The notes: generated from the sequence alone by a model not told the origin. DNA of 8,931 nucleotides from JAJRXG01 sp964640065 (GCA_964640065.1 CAZXIE010000136.1:1-8931), one strand, 5' to 3'. Shown: positions 1-6,086, counted from the stretch's first letter. Numbers and translations are program-made.

Positions 1-1
1 T

Positions 2-154
2 GATGTGCTAGCGCAAAAAAGTAAAATAGAAAAAGAAAAGATTGAAAAGATCCTCCAGCAGATAAATGCTGCTAAAGGCAATACTAGATTTGACGAATAT
101 CGGCTCATCAATCTTCACAAAGACTTACATCACTTTTATAAAAACTGCAAATGA
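2..154 (+). CDS. C-terminal end of an upstream protein (possibly DUF4350 family), partial
   Basis: An open frame enters from the left edge and ends at TGA 152-154. It gives about 50 residues, rich in Lys and Glu at first (KSKIEKEKIEKILQQINAAK) and ending in HLHxF-like helical sequence (LHKDLHHFYKNCK). Its stop overlaps the start of the next gene in an ATGA arrangement, so the two are very probably translated together. In many Bacteroidota the gene directly before this kind of MoxR/DUF58 pair encodes a DUF4350 membrane protein with a helical, charged C-terminus. That identity is an inference from position and general character, because no diagnostic motif of the family lies within the part seen here. 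The start and the main domain are outside the window. Confidence 0.6.
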   Translation, partial: DVLAQKSKIEKEKIEKILQQINAAKGNTRFDEYRLINLHKDLHHFYKNCK

Positions 155-1248
155 ATATAGACGATCCGCATGATGTGACACCAGAGGAAACGCCATCCTC
201 TTTACAGGAAGAATCACAGACCAGTACCGAAGGTACGGATATGCTAATCACGCCTCAAGAGGAATCTATAGAGTCGCCATATAATTATCGGCCAAAAGTA
301 GATATCACACCTTTCATGGAAAAAATGAAGGCAGTCCAAGATGAAGCGGACAAGGTACTTATCGGCCAATCAGAACTCATAGAACTGATATTGATAGGTA
401 TCGTAAGTGGAGGACATATACTCTTAGAAGGAGTACCAGGTATCGCCAAGACACTCAGTGCAAAAGTGATATCTAAGACGCTCGATACTCAGTTTACGAG
501 GATACAGTTTACACCAGACCTTATGCCATCTGACATCATCGGCACCTCTGTATTTGATTTAAAGAGTAGTGAATTCTCCTTTATAAAAGGTCCGATCTTT
601 TCTAATGTCGTACTAATCGATGAAATCAATCGAGCACCTGCTAAAACTCAGTCAGCCCTCTTCGAAGTCATGGAAGAAAAGCAGATCACCTTTGAAGGAA
701 AGACGTATCCTATGGAGTTTCCATTTTTTGTGATCGCTACACAGAACCCGATCGAGCAAGAAGGAACCTATAGGCTGCCCGAGGCGCAGCTAGATCGCTT
801 CTTGATGCGGATCAAACTAGACTACCCTAGCCTACAGGATGAAATTAAAATCTTACAAAGATTTAAAAGTGACGATCAAAAGAATCTAACAGCAACAATC
901 CAGAAAGCACTCTCTCCAGAAGATCTCAAAAATCTCATCAATATCACAAAGGAGATATACGTCAGTGATCAGATGCTCTCCTATGCAGCACAGATAGTCA
1001 ATGAAACTAGAAACCATGCTAAGATCTATCTCGGAGGATCGCCGCGAGCCTCTTTAGCTATCATTAGTACAGCAAAAGTAGCAGCCATACTAGCCGGAAG
1101 AGACTTTGTAACTCCAGACGATATCAAGTATGTCACACCTCACATCCTCAATCATCGTATCCTTCTTACACCAGAAGCTGAGATGGAAGGACTCAATGAG
1201 GAGCTCTGTATCAATGATATACTCGATAACATAGAAGTCCCTAGATAA
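151..1248 (+). CDS. MoxR-family AAA+ ATPase
   Basis: A cytoplasmic AAA+ ATPase of the MoxR family (AAA_3 core plus AAA lid). MoxR proteins are thought to form hexameric rings that act as chaperones with vWA-domain partners; the substrate here is unknown. Visible motifs are Walker A GVPGIAKT (94-101), Walker B VVLIDEIN (153-160), sensor 1 ATQNP (196-200), the arginine finger in LPEAQLDRF (R216) and sensor 2 GGSPRA (295-300). All catalytic residues are present, so the enzyme should be active. The first 48 or so residues are an unusual acidic, Ser/Thr/Pro/Glu-rich tail that precedes the conserved start of the domain (about DITPFMEKM, 51-59). This makes the protein longer than the roughly 310-330 residues usual for the family. 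The ATG overlaps the stop of the upstream gene, and the DUF58 gene follows after 3 nt, so this is one operon. The DUF58 product is the expected partner. Confidence 0.93.
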   Translation: MNIDDPHDVTPEETPSSLQEESQTSTEGTDMLITPQEESIESPYNYRPKVDITPFMEKMKAVQDEADKVLIGQSELIELILIGIVSGGHILLEGVPGIAKTLSAKVISKTLDTQFTRIQFTPDLMPSDIIGTSVFDLKSSEFSFIKGPIFSNVVLIDEINRAPAKTQSALFEVMEEKQITFEGKTYPMEFPFFVIATQNPIEQEGTYRLPEAQLDRFLMRIKLDYPSLQDEIKILQRFKSDDQKNLTATIQKALSPEDLKNLINITKEIYVSDQMLSYAAQIVNETRNHAKIYLGGSPRASLAIISTAKVAAILAGRDFVTPDDIKYVTPHILNHRILLTPEAEMEGLNEELCINDILDNIEVPR

Positions 1249-1251
1249 GAG

Positions 1252-2577
1252 ATGAAGGACCTCTTTTTACAATCTAGATTTTACTACGCTATGGCGATGG
1301 CCGTCATAACGTATATCTTAATCTATGTATTAGGTAGGTCTATCTGGATCGGTCATGTGATACTTATCACTGTCCTTGTGATGACTTTATATGATTACTT
1401 CGTATTGAGAAGGCTCACAAGAGATATCAGAGCGGATCGGATTGTCACGGATCAACTCTCTCTCAGCGATAATCAAATTGTAAAATACAAGGTCAAAAAT
1501 GAAAGTAACCGGCCTGTCATCATAGAACTTCTTGATGAACTACCCTATCAACTTCAACAAAGAAAATTCTTATACAACTTCGACTTGCGCAAAGAAGAAA
1601 AATGGGAAAAGGATCACTCTATAAAGCCAGTCAAAAGGGGGCTCTATCAATTTGGCAAATTACATCTCTATATATCGCATGGCTTTATCAATTTTTTACA
1701 AAAGAGAGTCAGCTTTGATATCGAGAAAGATGTAGAAGTCATCCCTTCTTATCTCCAGATGAAAAAGTATGATCTAGAAATATTCAATAGTGTATCCATG
1801 ATGTCTGGCATCAAGAGGATCCGACGGATCGGCCGTACTGATGAATTCGAGCAAATTAAAAACTACACCCAAGGTGATAATATAAAAAGCATCAACTGGA
1901 AGGCCACCTCTAGAAAAAATGAGATCATGATCAATCAGTACCAAGATACAAGGTCACAATCTGTCTACTGTATCATCGACAAAGGGCGATCGATGAAGAT
2001 GCCTTTTGATAACCTGGCTTTACTGGACTATGCGATCAACTCAACACTTGTCCTAAGTAATGTGTGCCTCAAAAAATATGATCGCGTTGGCCTTGTCACT
2101 TTTAATAACAAGATCAACACCATCCTACCTGCCAACAATAGGTCTGGTCAAATTTCAAAAATATCGAGACTGCTTTATAATCAAGAAACAGGTTATCTCG
2201 AGTCCAACTATCAAGCCCTATACCTTTATATCAGAAAGATGATCACCCGAAGATCAATCATGATTATGTTTTCAAATTTTGAAAACCTTTATGATATGCG
2301 AAGAGCACTACCCTCTCTTCGCCAGCTCAATAAGAGACACCTTCTGGTCATCATATTCTTCACTAATACAGAGTTAGAAGGTGAAGCAGAGAGGGATGTA
2401 CATACAGTGTCAGATATCTATGATGTGACATTCGCTAAGCGCGCGCTTGTAGAGAAAGATCTTATAGCTGAAGAACTGCGAAGACATGGCATACAAACCA
2501 TCTTGTCTAGACCAGAGGAGCTTTCGATAAATGTCATCAACAAGTATCTGGAAATCAAGGCTAAGAGGATGTCTTAG
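1252..2577 (+). CDS. DUF58 domain protein, membrane-anchored vWA-like partner of MoxR
   Basis: A 441-residue DUF58 protein. Two hydrophobic segments near the N-terminus (about 11-27 and 32-51) form a short membrane hairpin, and the rest should be cytoplasmic. The DUF58 signature is clear: RRIGRTDEFEQIKNYTQGDN (191-210), followed by IKSINWKATSRKNEIM. The vWA-like fold follows, but its MIDAS is degenerate: IDKGRSMKMPF (242-252) stands where DxSxS would be, with Gly in place of the first Ser. From memory this variant is normal in Bacteroidota DUF58 proteins, so I do not read it as damage. Metal binding through this site may be weak or absent. The gene sits 3 nt behind the MoxR gene, the standard arrangement, and the pair probably works together on envelope-associated targets. 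It is the last gene of the operon: a strong hairpin begins 27 nt after its stop. The function is known only at family level. Confidence 0.92.
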   Translation: MKDLFLQSRFYYAMAMAVITYILIYVLGRSIWIGHVILITVLVMTLYDYFVLRRLTRDIRADRIVTDQLSLSDNQIVKYKVKNESNRPVIIELLDELPYQLQQRKFLYNFDLRKEEKWEKDHSIKPVKRGLYQFGKLHLYISHGFINFLQKRVSFDIEKDVEVIPSYLQMKKYDLEIFNSVSMMSGIKRIRRIGRTDEFEQIKNYTQGDNIKSINWKATSRKNEIMINQYQDTRSQSVYCIIDKGRSMKMPFDNLALLDYAINSTLVLSNVCLKKYDRVGLVTFNNKINTILPANNRSGQISKISRLLYNQETGYLESNYQALYLYIRKMITRRSIMIMFSNFENLYDMRRALPSLRQLNKRHLLVIIFFTNTELEGEAERDVHTVSDIYDVTFAKRALVEKDLIAEELRRHGIQTILSRPEELSINVINKYLEIKAKRMS

Positions 2578-2603
2578 AAAAAGACCTACTTTTGAATCAA
2601 AGA

Positions 2604-2648
2604 GTATGCTCCCTTCTTCAGACTTAGGTCTTGAGAAGGGAAGCATAC
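2604..2648. terminator. Strong hairpin, probable bidirectional terminator
   Basis: The arms GTATGCTCCCTTCT (2604-2617) and AGAAGGGAAGCATAC (2634-2648) pair over 14 bp with a single bulged A. Inside them AGAC (2620-2623) and GTCT (2628-2631) close a TTAG loop. It lies 27 nt past the DUF58 stop on the + strand and 10 nt past the possible small ORF on the - strand. There is no clean U-run on the + side; on the - side the flank is moderately T-rich. The position fits termination or 3'-end protection, although the poly-U part of a classical intrinsic terminator is missing. Confidence 0.55.
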
Positions 2649-2657
2649 CTTACCGGA

Positions 2658-2720
2658 CTAGCAACATCCTATCCCGCAGCATCCGCCGCCAAGAAGTGCT
2701 AGTAATTGAAGTAATACCAT
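2658..2720 (-). CDS. Possible 20-residue hydrophobic Cys-rich peptide
   Basis: On the - strand an ATG at 2720 opens a 20-codon frame to TAG at 2658-2660. It reads MVLLQLLALLGGGCCGIGCC: a run of nine mostly Leu/Ala hydrophobic residues, then a Gly-rich end with two Cys pairs (CCGIGCC). Coding potential cannot be proven at this length. Four things make it worth listing. The pattern is non-random (hydrophobic segment, GGG, then CCxxxCC). It lies on the same strand as and just downstream of an AbrB-like protein that also carries Cys pairs. It fills a gap that has no other gene. A strong hairpin follows 10 nt after its stop. No Shine-Dalgarno is seen, which is usual for this phylum. It might be a small membrane or metal-binding peptide, or a chance frame. 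I do not recognise a named family. Confidence 0.35.
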   Translation of the reverse strand: MVLLQLLALLGGGCCGIGCC

Positions 2721-2737
2721 AATAACATGGATTTGTA

Positions 2738-2759
2738 TGCGGAGAGAACTCTCTCCGCA
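2738..2759. terminator. Perfect 9-bp hairpin between AbrB-like gene and small ORF
   Basis: TGCGGAGAG (2738-2746) and CTCTCCGCA (2751-2759) pair perfectly around an AACT loop. It lies 57 nt downstream of the AbrB-like stop on the - strand, and 18 nt upstream of the small ORF start. The GC-rich stem suggests a terminator for the AbrB-like gene, or a structured leader or processing site for the small ORF. There is no strong U-tract on either strand. Confidence 0.45.
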
Positions 2760-2815
2760 GATTAGAAAATATGCTCCGTCGACTCGACCACATATAACTA
2801 ATCATCCTGGCATAC

Positions 2816-3079
2816 TTACTTTATCATGGAGAGCATAGGGCCTAGTGCATTATTGACCATACCCTTTAACTGTTTTGTATGTACTAGAGTCAGACAGCAA
2901 AGCGACGTCTCACCTGTAGTACAACATCCTTCTTCACCTCCCGTCATGCAACTGATCAAGGCAAACTTATCTCCAGACTTGAGATCGAACTTCTTTCTTA
3001 AGTCTTTCGGGATGACAAGCTGTCCTCTATCATCAAAGCTCACGATCGCCTCTATCTCACAACAATTTTGATCTGCCAT
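2816..3079 (-). CDS. Cys-pair-rich AbrB/MazE/SpoVT-type protein (HgcAB/ArsM-associated type)
   Basis: An 87-residue protein with a swapped-hairpin AbrB-type DNA-binding core at 12-43 (VSFDDRGQLVIPKDLRKKF, then DLKSGDKFALI). The family's DxRGQ...IPK..R pattern is intact. Around and behind the core are seven cysteines, six of them in pairs: CC at 6-7, C44, CC at 52-53 and CC at 61-62. The tail is amphipathic and ends KGMVNNALGPMLSMIK. The combination of an N-terminal CC, an AbrB core, a CCLTL strand and a 'MVxxxLGPM' tail matches, from memory, a small family annotated near hgcAB (mercury methylation) or arsM (arsenic methylation) genes, for which a thiophilic-metal role is suspected. Neither gene set is in this window, so the role stays open: a thiol- or metal-sensing regulator, or a Cys-based metal-handling protein that kept the AbrB fold. 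It is divergent from the vWA gene at 3245 across a 165-nt region with two inverted repeats, which are possible operators for it. Confidence 0.85.
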   Translation of the reverse strand: MADQNCCEIEAIVSFDDRGQLVIPKDLRKKFDLKSGDKFALISCMTGGEEGCCTTGETSLCCLTLVHTKQLKGMVNNALGPMLSMIK

Positions 3080-3151
3080 ATATACTTGTATTAATCAATG
3101 GAAAAAGACAAAGAGTCTCCGATGCTACCCTTATCTTCCTATTGTAATGCA

Positions 3152-3178
3152 AGATAATTCATTTAGTTTGAATTATCT
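3152..3178. promoter_or_regulatory. Inverted repeat in the divergent promoter region (site 1)
   Basis: AGATAATTCA (3152-3161) and TGAATTATCT (3169-3178) are perfect 10-bp inverted arms around a 7-nt spacer. The site lies between the divergent AbrB-like gene (starts at 3079, - strand) and the vWA gene (starts at 3245, + strand), so it is not a terminator of a neighbouring gene. A dyad of this size and spacing fits an operator for a dimeric regulator that controls one or both genes. The regulator is unknown; the AbrB-like protein itself is one candidate. Confidence 0.5.
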
Positions 3179-3182
3179 GATT

Positions 3183-3200
3183 TTTCTGAATATTCAGAAA
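3183..3200. promoter_or_regulatory. 18-bp perfect palindrome in the divergent promoter region (site 2)
   Basis: TTTCTGAATATTCAGAAA is perfectly self-complementary over 18 bp. It starts 5 nt after site 1 and ends 44 nt before the vWA start codon. With no loop it would be a poor RNA hairpin but is a classic shape for a homodimer DNA-binding site. Both dyads share TGAAT/ATTCA cores (TGAATTAT in site 1, TGAATATTCA in site 2), which hints that they may be read by the same protein. Confidence 0.5.
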
Positions 3201-3244
3201 TATGTAACGCAACTTTTAGCGTGCCGTATTAGTTATACTTTGCG

Positions 3245-4348
3245 ATGATAGGATGGAGATTTGAAGAAATGGAGCATAGTGCCGAGGGGCAGACGCCTTT
3301 TGAGCGGCTGCTTCAGGTATTTCAGGACTTACTCGTATATACTTCTGGTGATGTCAGTGAAGCACTCACCTGGTTAACAGAACTGGACAAACAGTACCAA
3401 CTGACTGAGCCTGACTACGGCATACCAGACTTCATACAGGACCTTATAGACAAGGGATATATTTCCGAGCCAAAGGCGAAGGGTGGCACCTATAATCCTA
3501 CAGCTAAGATGGAAATCGCGCTCCGACGAAAAGCGCTCGACGAAATCTTCGATCAACTTCAAAAATCAAAACGTGGCAATCACGTCACTAAGCACACGGG
3601 GCTAGGTGATGAACATACGGCTGAGATCAAGCCATTTGAGTTTGGTGATAAGTTGGATAAGATAGCCATCAGTGAGTCACTGCGCAATGCTCAGATCAAT
3701 CATGGTATCGATGACTTTATACTGACACAAGAAGATCTCACCGTAAAGGAGACCTTCTATAAGTCGCAGACTTCGACAGTTCTGATGATCGATATCTCGC
3801 ACTCGATGATACTCTATGGAGAGGATCGCATCACGCCAGCTAAGAAAGTGGCGATGGCCCTAGCGGAGTTAATCAAGACGAGATATAGAAAAGATACGCT
3901 GGACATCATCGTCTTTGGAAATGACGCTTGGCAGATCGAGATCAAAGATCTACCCTATCTTCAAGTTGGGCCTTATCATACCAATACTGTGGCTGGTCTC
4001 GAACTAGCGATGGACATCCTGCGACGCAGAAAAAATGCGAACAAGCAGATCATGATGATCACCGATGGGAAGCCTACTTGTCTGAAGAAGGGAAAGAAGT
4101 ATTATAAAAATGCATTTGGCCTAGACCGGAAGATCTTGAATAGAACGCTCGGACTTGCCACTAAGTGTCGCAAGCTCGGTGTGCCGATCACCACCTTTAT
4201 GATAGCAAGTGATCCTTATCTCGTGAACTTCGTGGATCAATTTACACGTGCTAATGGTGGGAAGGCATTCTATAGTGGATTACAAGGACTTGGAGAGTTC
4301 ATCTTCATGGACTATAAAGATAATAAGAGGCGTAATCGAAAATCCTAA
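3245..4348 (+). CDS. vWA-domain protein, partner of the downstream ChlI-like AAA+ ATPase
   Basis: A 367-residue soluble protein with no signal peptide or membrane segment. The N-terminal half (about 15-175) is helical and conserved in the family (TPFERLLQVFQDLLVYTSGD; FGDKLDKIAISESLRNAQIN). A C-terminal von Willebrand A domain covers about 177-355. The MIDAS is complete: DISHS at 183-187 (DxSxS), Thr in HTNTVAG (245-251) and the ITDGKPT Asp at 274, so divalent-metal-dependent ligand binding is expected. The AAA+ gene follows 38 nt later on the same strand, and this pairing recurs in many bacteria in my recollection. By analogy with the ChlD/ChlI subunits of Mg-chelatase, the vWA protein would dock on the AAA+ ring, but no chelatase function is implied. 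The ATG at 3245 is preferred over M9 (3269) because family members, as I recall them, begin with a similar M-x-(W/Y)-R-F stretch. A TTTG sequence at 3239-3242 just before the ATG leaves some doubt about the start. Confidence 0.9.
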   Translation: MIGWRFEEMEHSAEGQTPFERLLQVFQDLLVYTSGDVSEALTWLTELDKQYQLTEPDYGIPDFIQDLIDKGYISEPKAKGGTYNPTAKMEIALRRKALDEIFDQLQKSKRGNHVTKHTGLGDEHTAEIKPFEFGDKLDKIAISESLRNAQINHGIDDFILTQEDLTVKETFYKSQTSTVLMIDISHSMILYGEDRITPAKKVAMALAELIKTRYRKDTLDIIVFGNDAWQIEIKDLPYLQVGPYHTNTVAGLELAMDILRRRKNANKQIMMITDGKPTCLKKGKKYYKNAFGLDRKILNRTLGLATKCRKLGVPITTFMIASDPYLVNFVDQFTRANGGKAFYSGLQGLGEFIFMDYKDNKRRNRKS

Positions 4349-4386
4349 ATCAATCATTTACTAACCGATTAGAAGAGAAAGAACTA

Positions 4387-5856
4387 GTGAGTAAACCTAC
4401 GATCAAGACCCTTGGGGCTTTAAAAAAGAGCGGATATAAGAGCAGGACTATCAAGGAAGAACTGCGAGAGAATCTGATAAAGAAGCTGCAGAAGAATGAA
4501 ACTATATTCGAAGGTATCATCGGTTTTGATGATACTGTCCTTCCCGATATAGAGAGAGCCATCCTCTCGCAACATAATATCCTCCTACTCGGTCTTCGTG
4601 GTCAAGCGAAGACGCGGATAGCAAGGATGATGACCCAGCTGCTAGATGAGTACATGCCGATAGTGGCAGGATCTGAGATTCATGATGATCCGATGCAACC
4701 TCTATCAAGATATGCTTTAGATGTCATCAAAGATAAAGGAGATAAGACGCCGGTCGACTGGGTGCATAGAGATGAAAGATTTGTAGAGAAACTGGCGACA
4801 CCAGATGTAAGTGTAGCGGATCTTATCGGCGACGTAGATCCTATCAAAGCTGCATCTCTCAAACTCTCCTATGCAGATGAAAGAGTGATCCACTTTGGTC
4901 TTGTACCACGTGCTCATCGATCGATATTCGTATTGAACGAGCTACCGGATCTTCAAGCGAGGATACAGGTGTCACTCTTCAATATACTCCAAGAGGGTGA
5001 TCTGCAGATCAGAGGCTTTAAGTTGAGATTTCCTCTGGATATCCAGTTTGTCTTTACTGCTAATCCAGAAGACTATACGAATCGTGGCAGTATAGTTACA
5101 CCTCTAAAAGATAGAATCGAAAGTCAGATCCTTACGCACTACCCTAAGGAACTTGATATAGCACTGTCCATCACGGAGCAAGAAGCTCGCATGAGTGAAG
5201 GTCAGAAGGAAACAATCACAGTACCCGAGGAAGTGAAGCAAATCCTAGAGCTCGTGTCCTTCAAAGCACGCGACAGTGACTACATCGATGAGAAGTCAGG
5301 AGTCTCCGCTCGTCTGAGTATCAGCGCCAGAGAAAATCTCGTGTCTGCTGCCGAACGCCGCATGTATGTAAATGGTGACTCAAATACAGTAGTACGACTT
5401 ACAGACTTCTGGGGTGTTGTACCAGCTATCACGGGAAAGGTAGAGCTTGTCTACGAAGGTGAGCAGATGGGTGTCTACGAGGTGGCTATAGACTTGATAG
5501 ATAAGGCGATCAAAGACCTCTTTCTAGAGCGGTTTCCAGATCCTAATCGCACGGTTAAGATGGATGACAAAGATCCATATGGCGTGATCAAGGCATTCTT
5601 CGCTGGAGGTAATGTCGTGGATCTACTCAATGACGATAGTGAAGAAATCTACAAAGCTAAGCTCGATGACATACAAGGGTTAGATAAGCTCATTAAGAAA
5701 TATGCCTCAGATACGAATCTTCCTTACTTCTATAAAGAGCTTATCCTTCACGGACTGGCAGCGGCTGAGATGATAGGCAAAAATGTCTTGGATAAGCAGT
5801 TCAGTTTTTCGGATCCGCTAGCAGGTATGTTTGGGGATCTGGATGATGAAGCTTAA
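4387..5856 (+). CDS. Mg-chelatase ChlI-like / MoxR-type AAA+ ATPase (GTG start)
   Basis: A 489-residue cytoplasmic AAA+ protein related to the ChlI/BchI-MoxR branch. Visible motifs are Walker A GLRGQAKT (69-76), sensor 1 FTANPEDY (223-230), the arginine-finger region TPLKDRIES (238-246, R243) and a sensor-2-like helix GVSARLSISARENLVSAAERR within 305-325. The Walker B is FVLNELPD (181-188), with Asn184 where most AAA+ proteins have Asp and the catalytic Glu185 kept. I recall NE here in homologues too, so it seems a feature of the subfamily rather than a mutation. The C-terminal third (about 345-489) is an extra helical region not found in short MoxR proteins, which accounts for the length. 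GTG at 4387 is chosen because no in-frame ATG lies in the 38-nt gap after the vWA gene and the encoded TLGALKKSGY start agrees with the family. It forms an operon with the vWA gene; the client protein is unknown. Confidence 0.9.
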   Translation: MSKPTIKTLGALKKSGYKSRTIKEELRENLIKKLQKNETIFEGIIGFDDTVLPDIERAILSQHNILLLGLRGQAKTRIARMMTQLLDEYMPIVAGSEIHDDPMQPLSRYALDVIKDKGDKTPVDWVHRDERFVEKLATPDVSVADLIGDVDPIKAASLKLSYADERVIHFGLVPRAHRSIFVLNELPDLQARIQVSLFNILQEGDLQIRGFKLRFPLDIQFVFTANPEDYTNRGSIVTPLKDRIESQILTHYPKELDIALSITEQEARMSEGQKETITVPEEVKQILELVSFKARDSDYIDEKSGVSARLSISARENLVSAAERRMYVNGDSNTVVRLTDFWGVVPAITGKVELVYEGEQMGVYEVAIDLIDKAIKDLFLERFPDPNRTVKMDDKDPYGVIKAFFAGGNVVDLLNDDSEEIYKAKLDDIQGLDKLIKKYASDTNLPYFYKELILHGLAAAEMIGKNVLDKQFSFSDPLAGMFGDLDDEA

Positions 5857-5875
5857 GGATAACTAATGCTTTTGT

Positions 5876-5895
5876 GGCGCGGTCTTTAGCCGGCC
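5876..5895 (+). terminator. GC-rich hairpin after the AAA+/vWA operon
   Basis: GGC-CGG (5876-5882, with G5879 bulged) pairs with CCGGCC (5890-5895), giving a six-pair GC stem around a 7-nt loop. It starts 20 nt after the TAA of the AAA+ gene and is followed by a short CCTTTAG, so the U-tract is weak. The position favours an operon terminator. Confidence 0.4.
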
Positions 5896-5939
5896 CTTTA
5901 GTCCAAAATCGTATAAAATATAAACTAAAAATAGGTAAG

Positions 5940-5955
5940 AGTCTTGAACAAGACT
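5940..5955. repeat. Inverted repeat AGTCTTG-AA-CAAGACT
   Basis: AGTCTTG (5940-5946) and CAAGACT (5949-5955) are perfect 7-bp arms around AA. An alternative dyad, CTTGAA (5943-5948) with TTCAAG (5956-5961), overlaps the same stretch. With such a short centre it suits a DNA-binding site for a dimer better than an RNA hairpin. It lies about 130 nt upstream of the TonB receptor gene. Confidence 0.4.
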
Positions 5956-5964
5956 TTCAAGAAT

Positions 5965-5985
5965 TAACTGCTATAACTGCATAGC
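5965..5985. repeat. Direct repeat TAACTGC x2 with a small dyad
   Basis: TAACTGC occurs at 5965-5971 and again at 5974-5980, a 9-bp period. GCTAT (5970-5974) and ATAGC (5981-5985) form a 5-bp dyad around the second copy. It is short and could be chance in AT-rich DNA. Confidence 0.25.
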
Positions 5986-6011
5986 AATTGAGTTATTAAA
6001 AATGTACCTAT

Positions 6012-6029
6012 GGTCTATAATCATAGACC
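6012..6029. promoter_or_regulatory. Perfect 7-bp dyad GGTCTAT-AATC-ATAGACC
   Basis: The arms at 6012-6018 and 6023-6029 pair perfectly around a 4-nt loop, ending 57 nt before the TonB receptor start. As RNA it would form a stable small stem-loop in the 5' leader; as DNA it is an 18-bp operator-like dyad. There is no U-run after it on the + strand, so a terminator is unlikely. A regulatory site for the receptor gene is the simplest reading. Confidence 0.4.
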
Positions 6030-6086
6030 TAAAAAGAACCAGAAATCAAATTCAATACGACTATCATAATTAGATAACTTCGTACA

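Larger units (their letters stand above)
5857..6086. other. 230-nt non-coding leader upstream of the TonB receptor
   Basis: I find no convincing gene here. A 23-codon frame at 6003-6074 is judged to be chance. After the terminator-like hairpin the sequence is very AT-rich and holds three inverted repeats and a direct repeat, listed separately. A TAACTTCG at 6075-6082 resembles the Bacteroidota -7 element TAnnTTTG but lies only 4 nt before the GTG start, with no matching TTG at -33, so no promoter is called. I do not see the conserved boxes of cobalamin, TPP or FMN riboswitches. Confidence 0.6.

Noticed and set aside
2531..2722. 63-codon + strand frame running from the end of DUF58 into the hairpin region
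   Set aside because: It overlaps the DUF58 coding region in another frame, crosses the terminator-like hairpin, and its product has no recognisable domain or sensible composition.
2826..3071. 81-codon + strand frame opposite the AbrB-like gene
   Set aside because: It is antisense to a gene with a clear AbrB motif; the product has no recognisable features.
3231..3242. Bacteroidota -7 promoter element (TAnnTTTG-like TATACTTTG) before the vWA gene
   Set aside because: The spacing inside the element is off by one base and it would put the transcription start at or after the ATG; no TTG at -33 is visible. Kept only as a doubt about the start.
4387..5856. True magnesium chelatase subunit (ChlI/BchI) for chlorophyll synthesis
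   Set aside because: The C-terminal region and Walker B differ, and no ChlH or other pigment gene is nearby; it belongs to an uncharacterised paralogous group.
6003..6074. 23-codon frame upstream of the TonB receptor
   Set aside because: Low complexity, no motif, and it contains the 6012-6029 dyad, which explains the sequence better.
5857..6086. Riboswitch in the TonB receptor leader (cobalamin type expected for such genes)
   Set aside because: No conserved cobalamin, TPP or FMN box is visible; only simple dyads are present.
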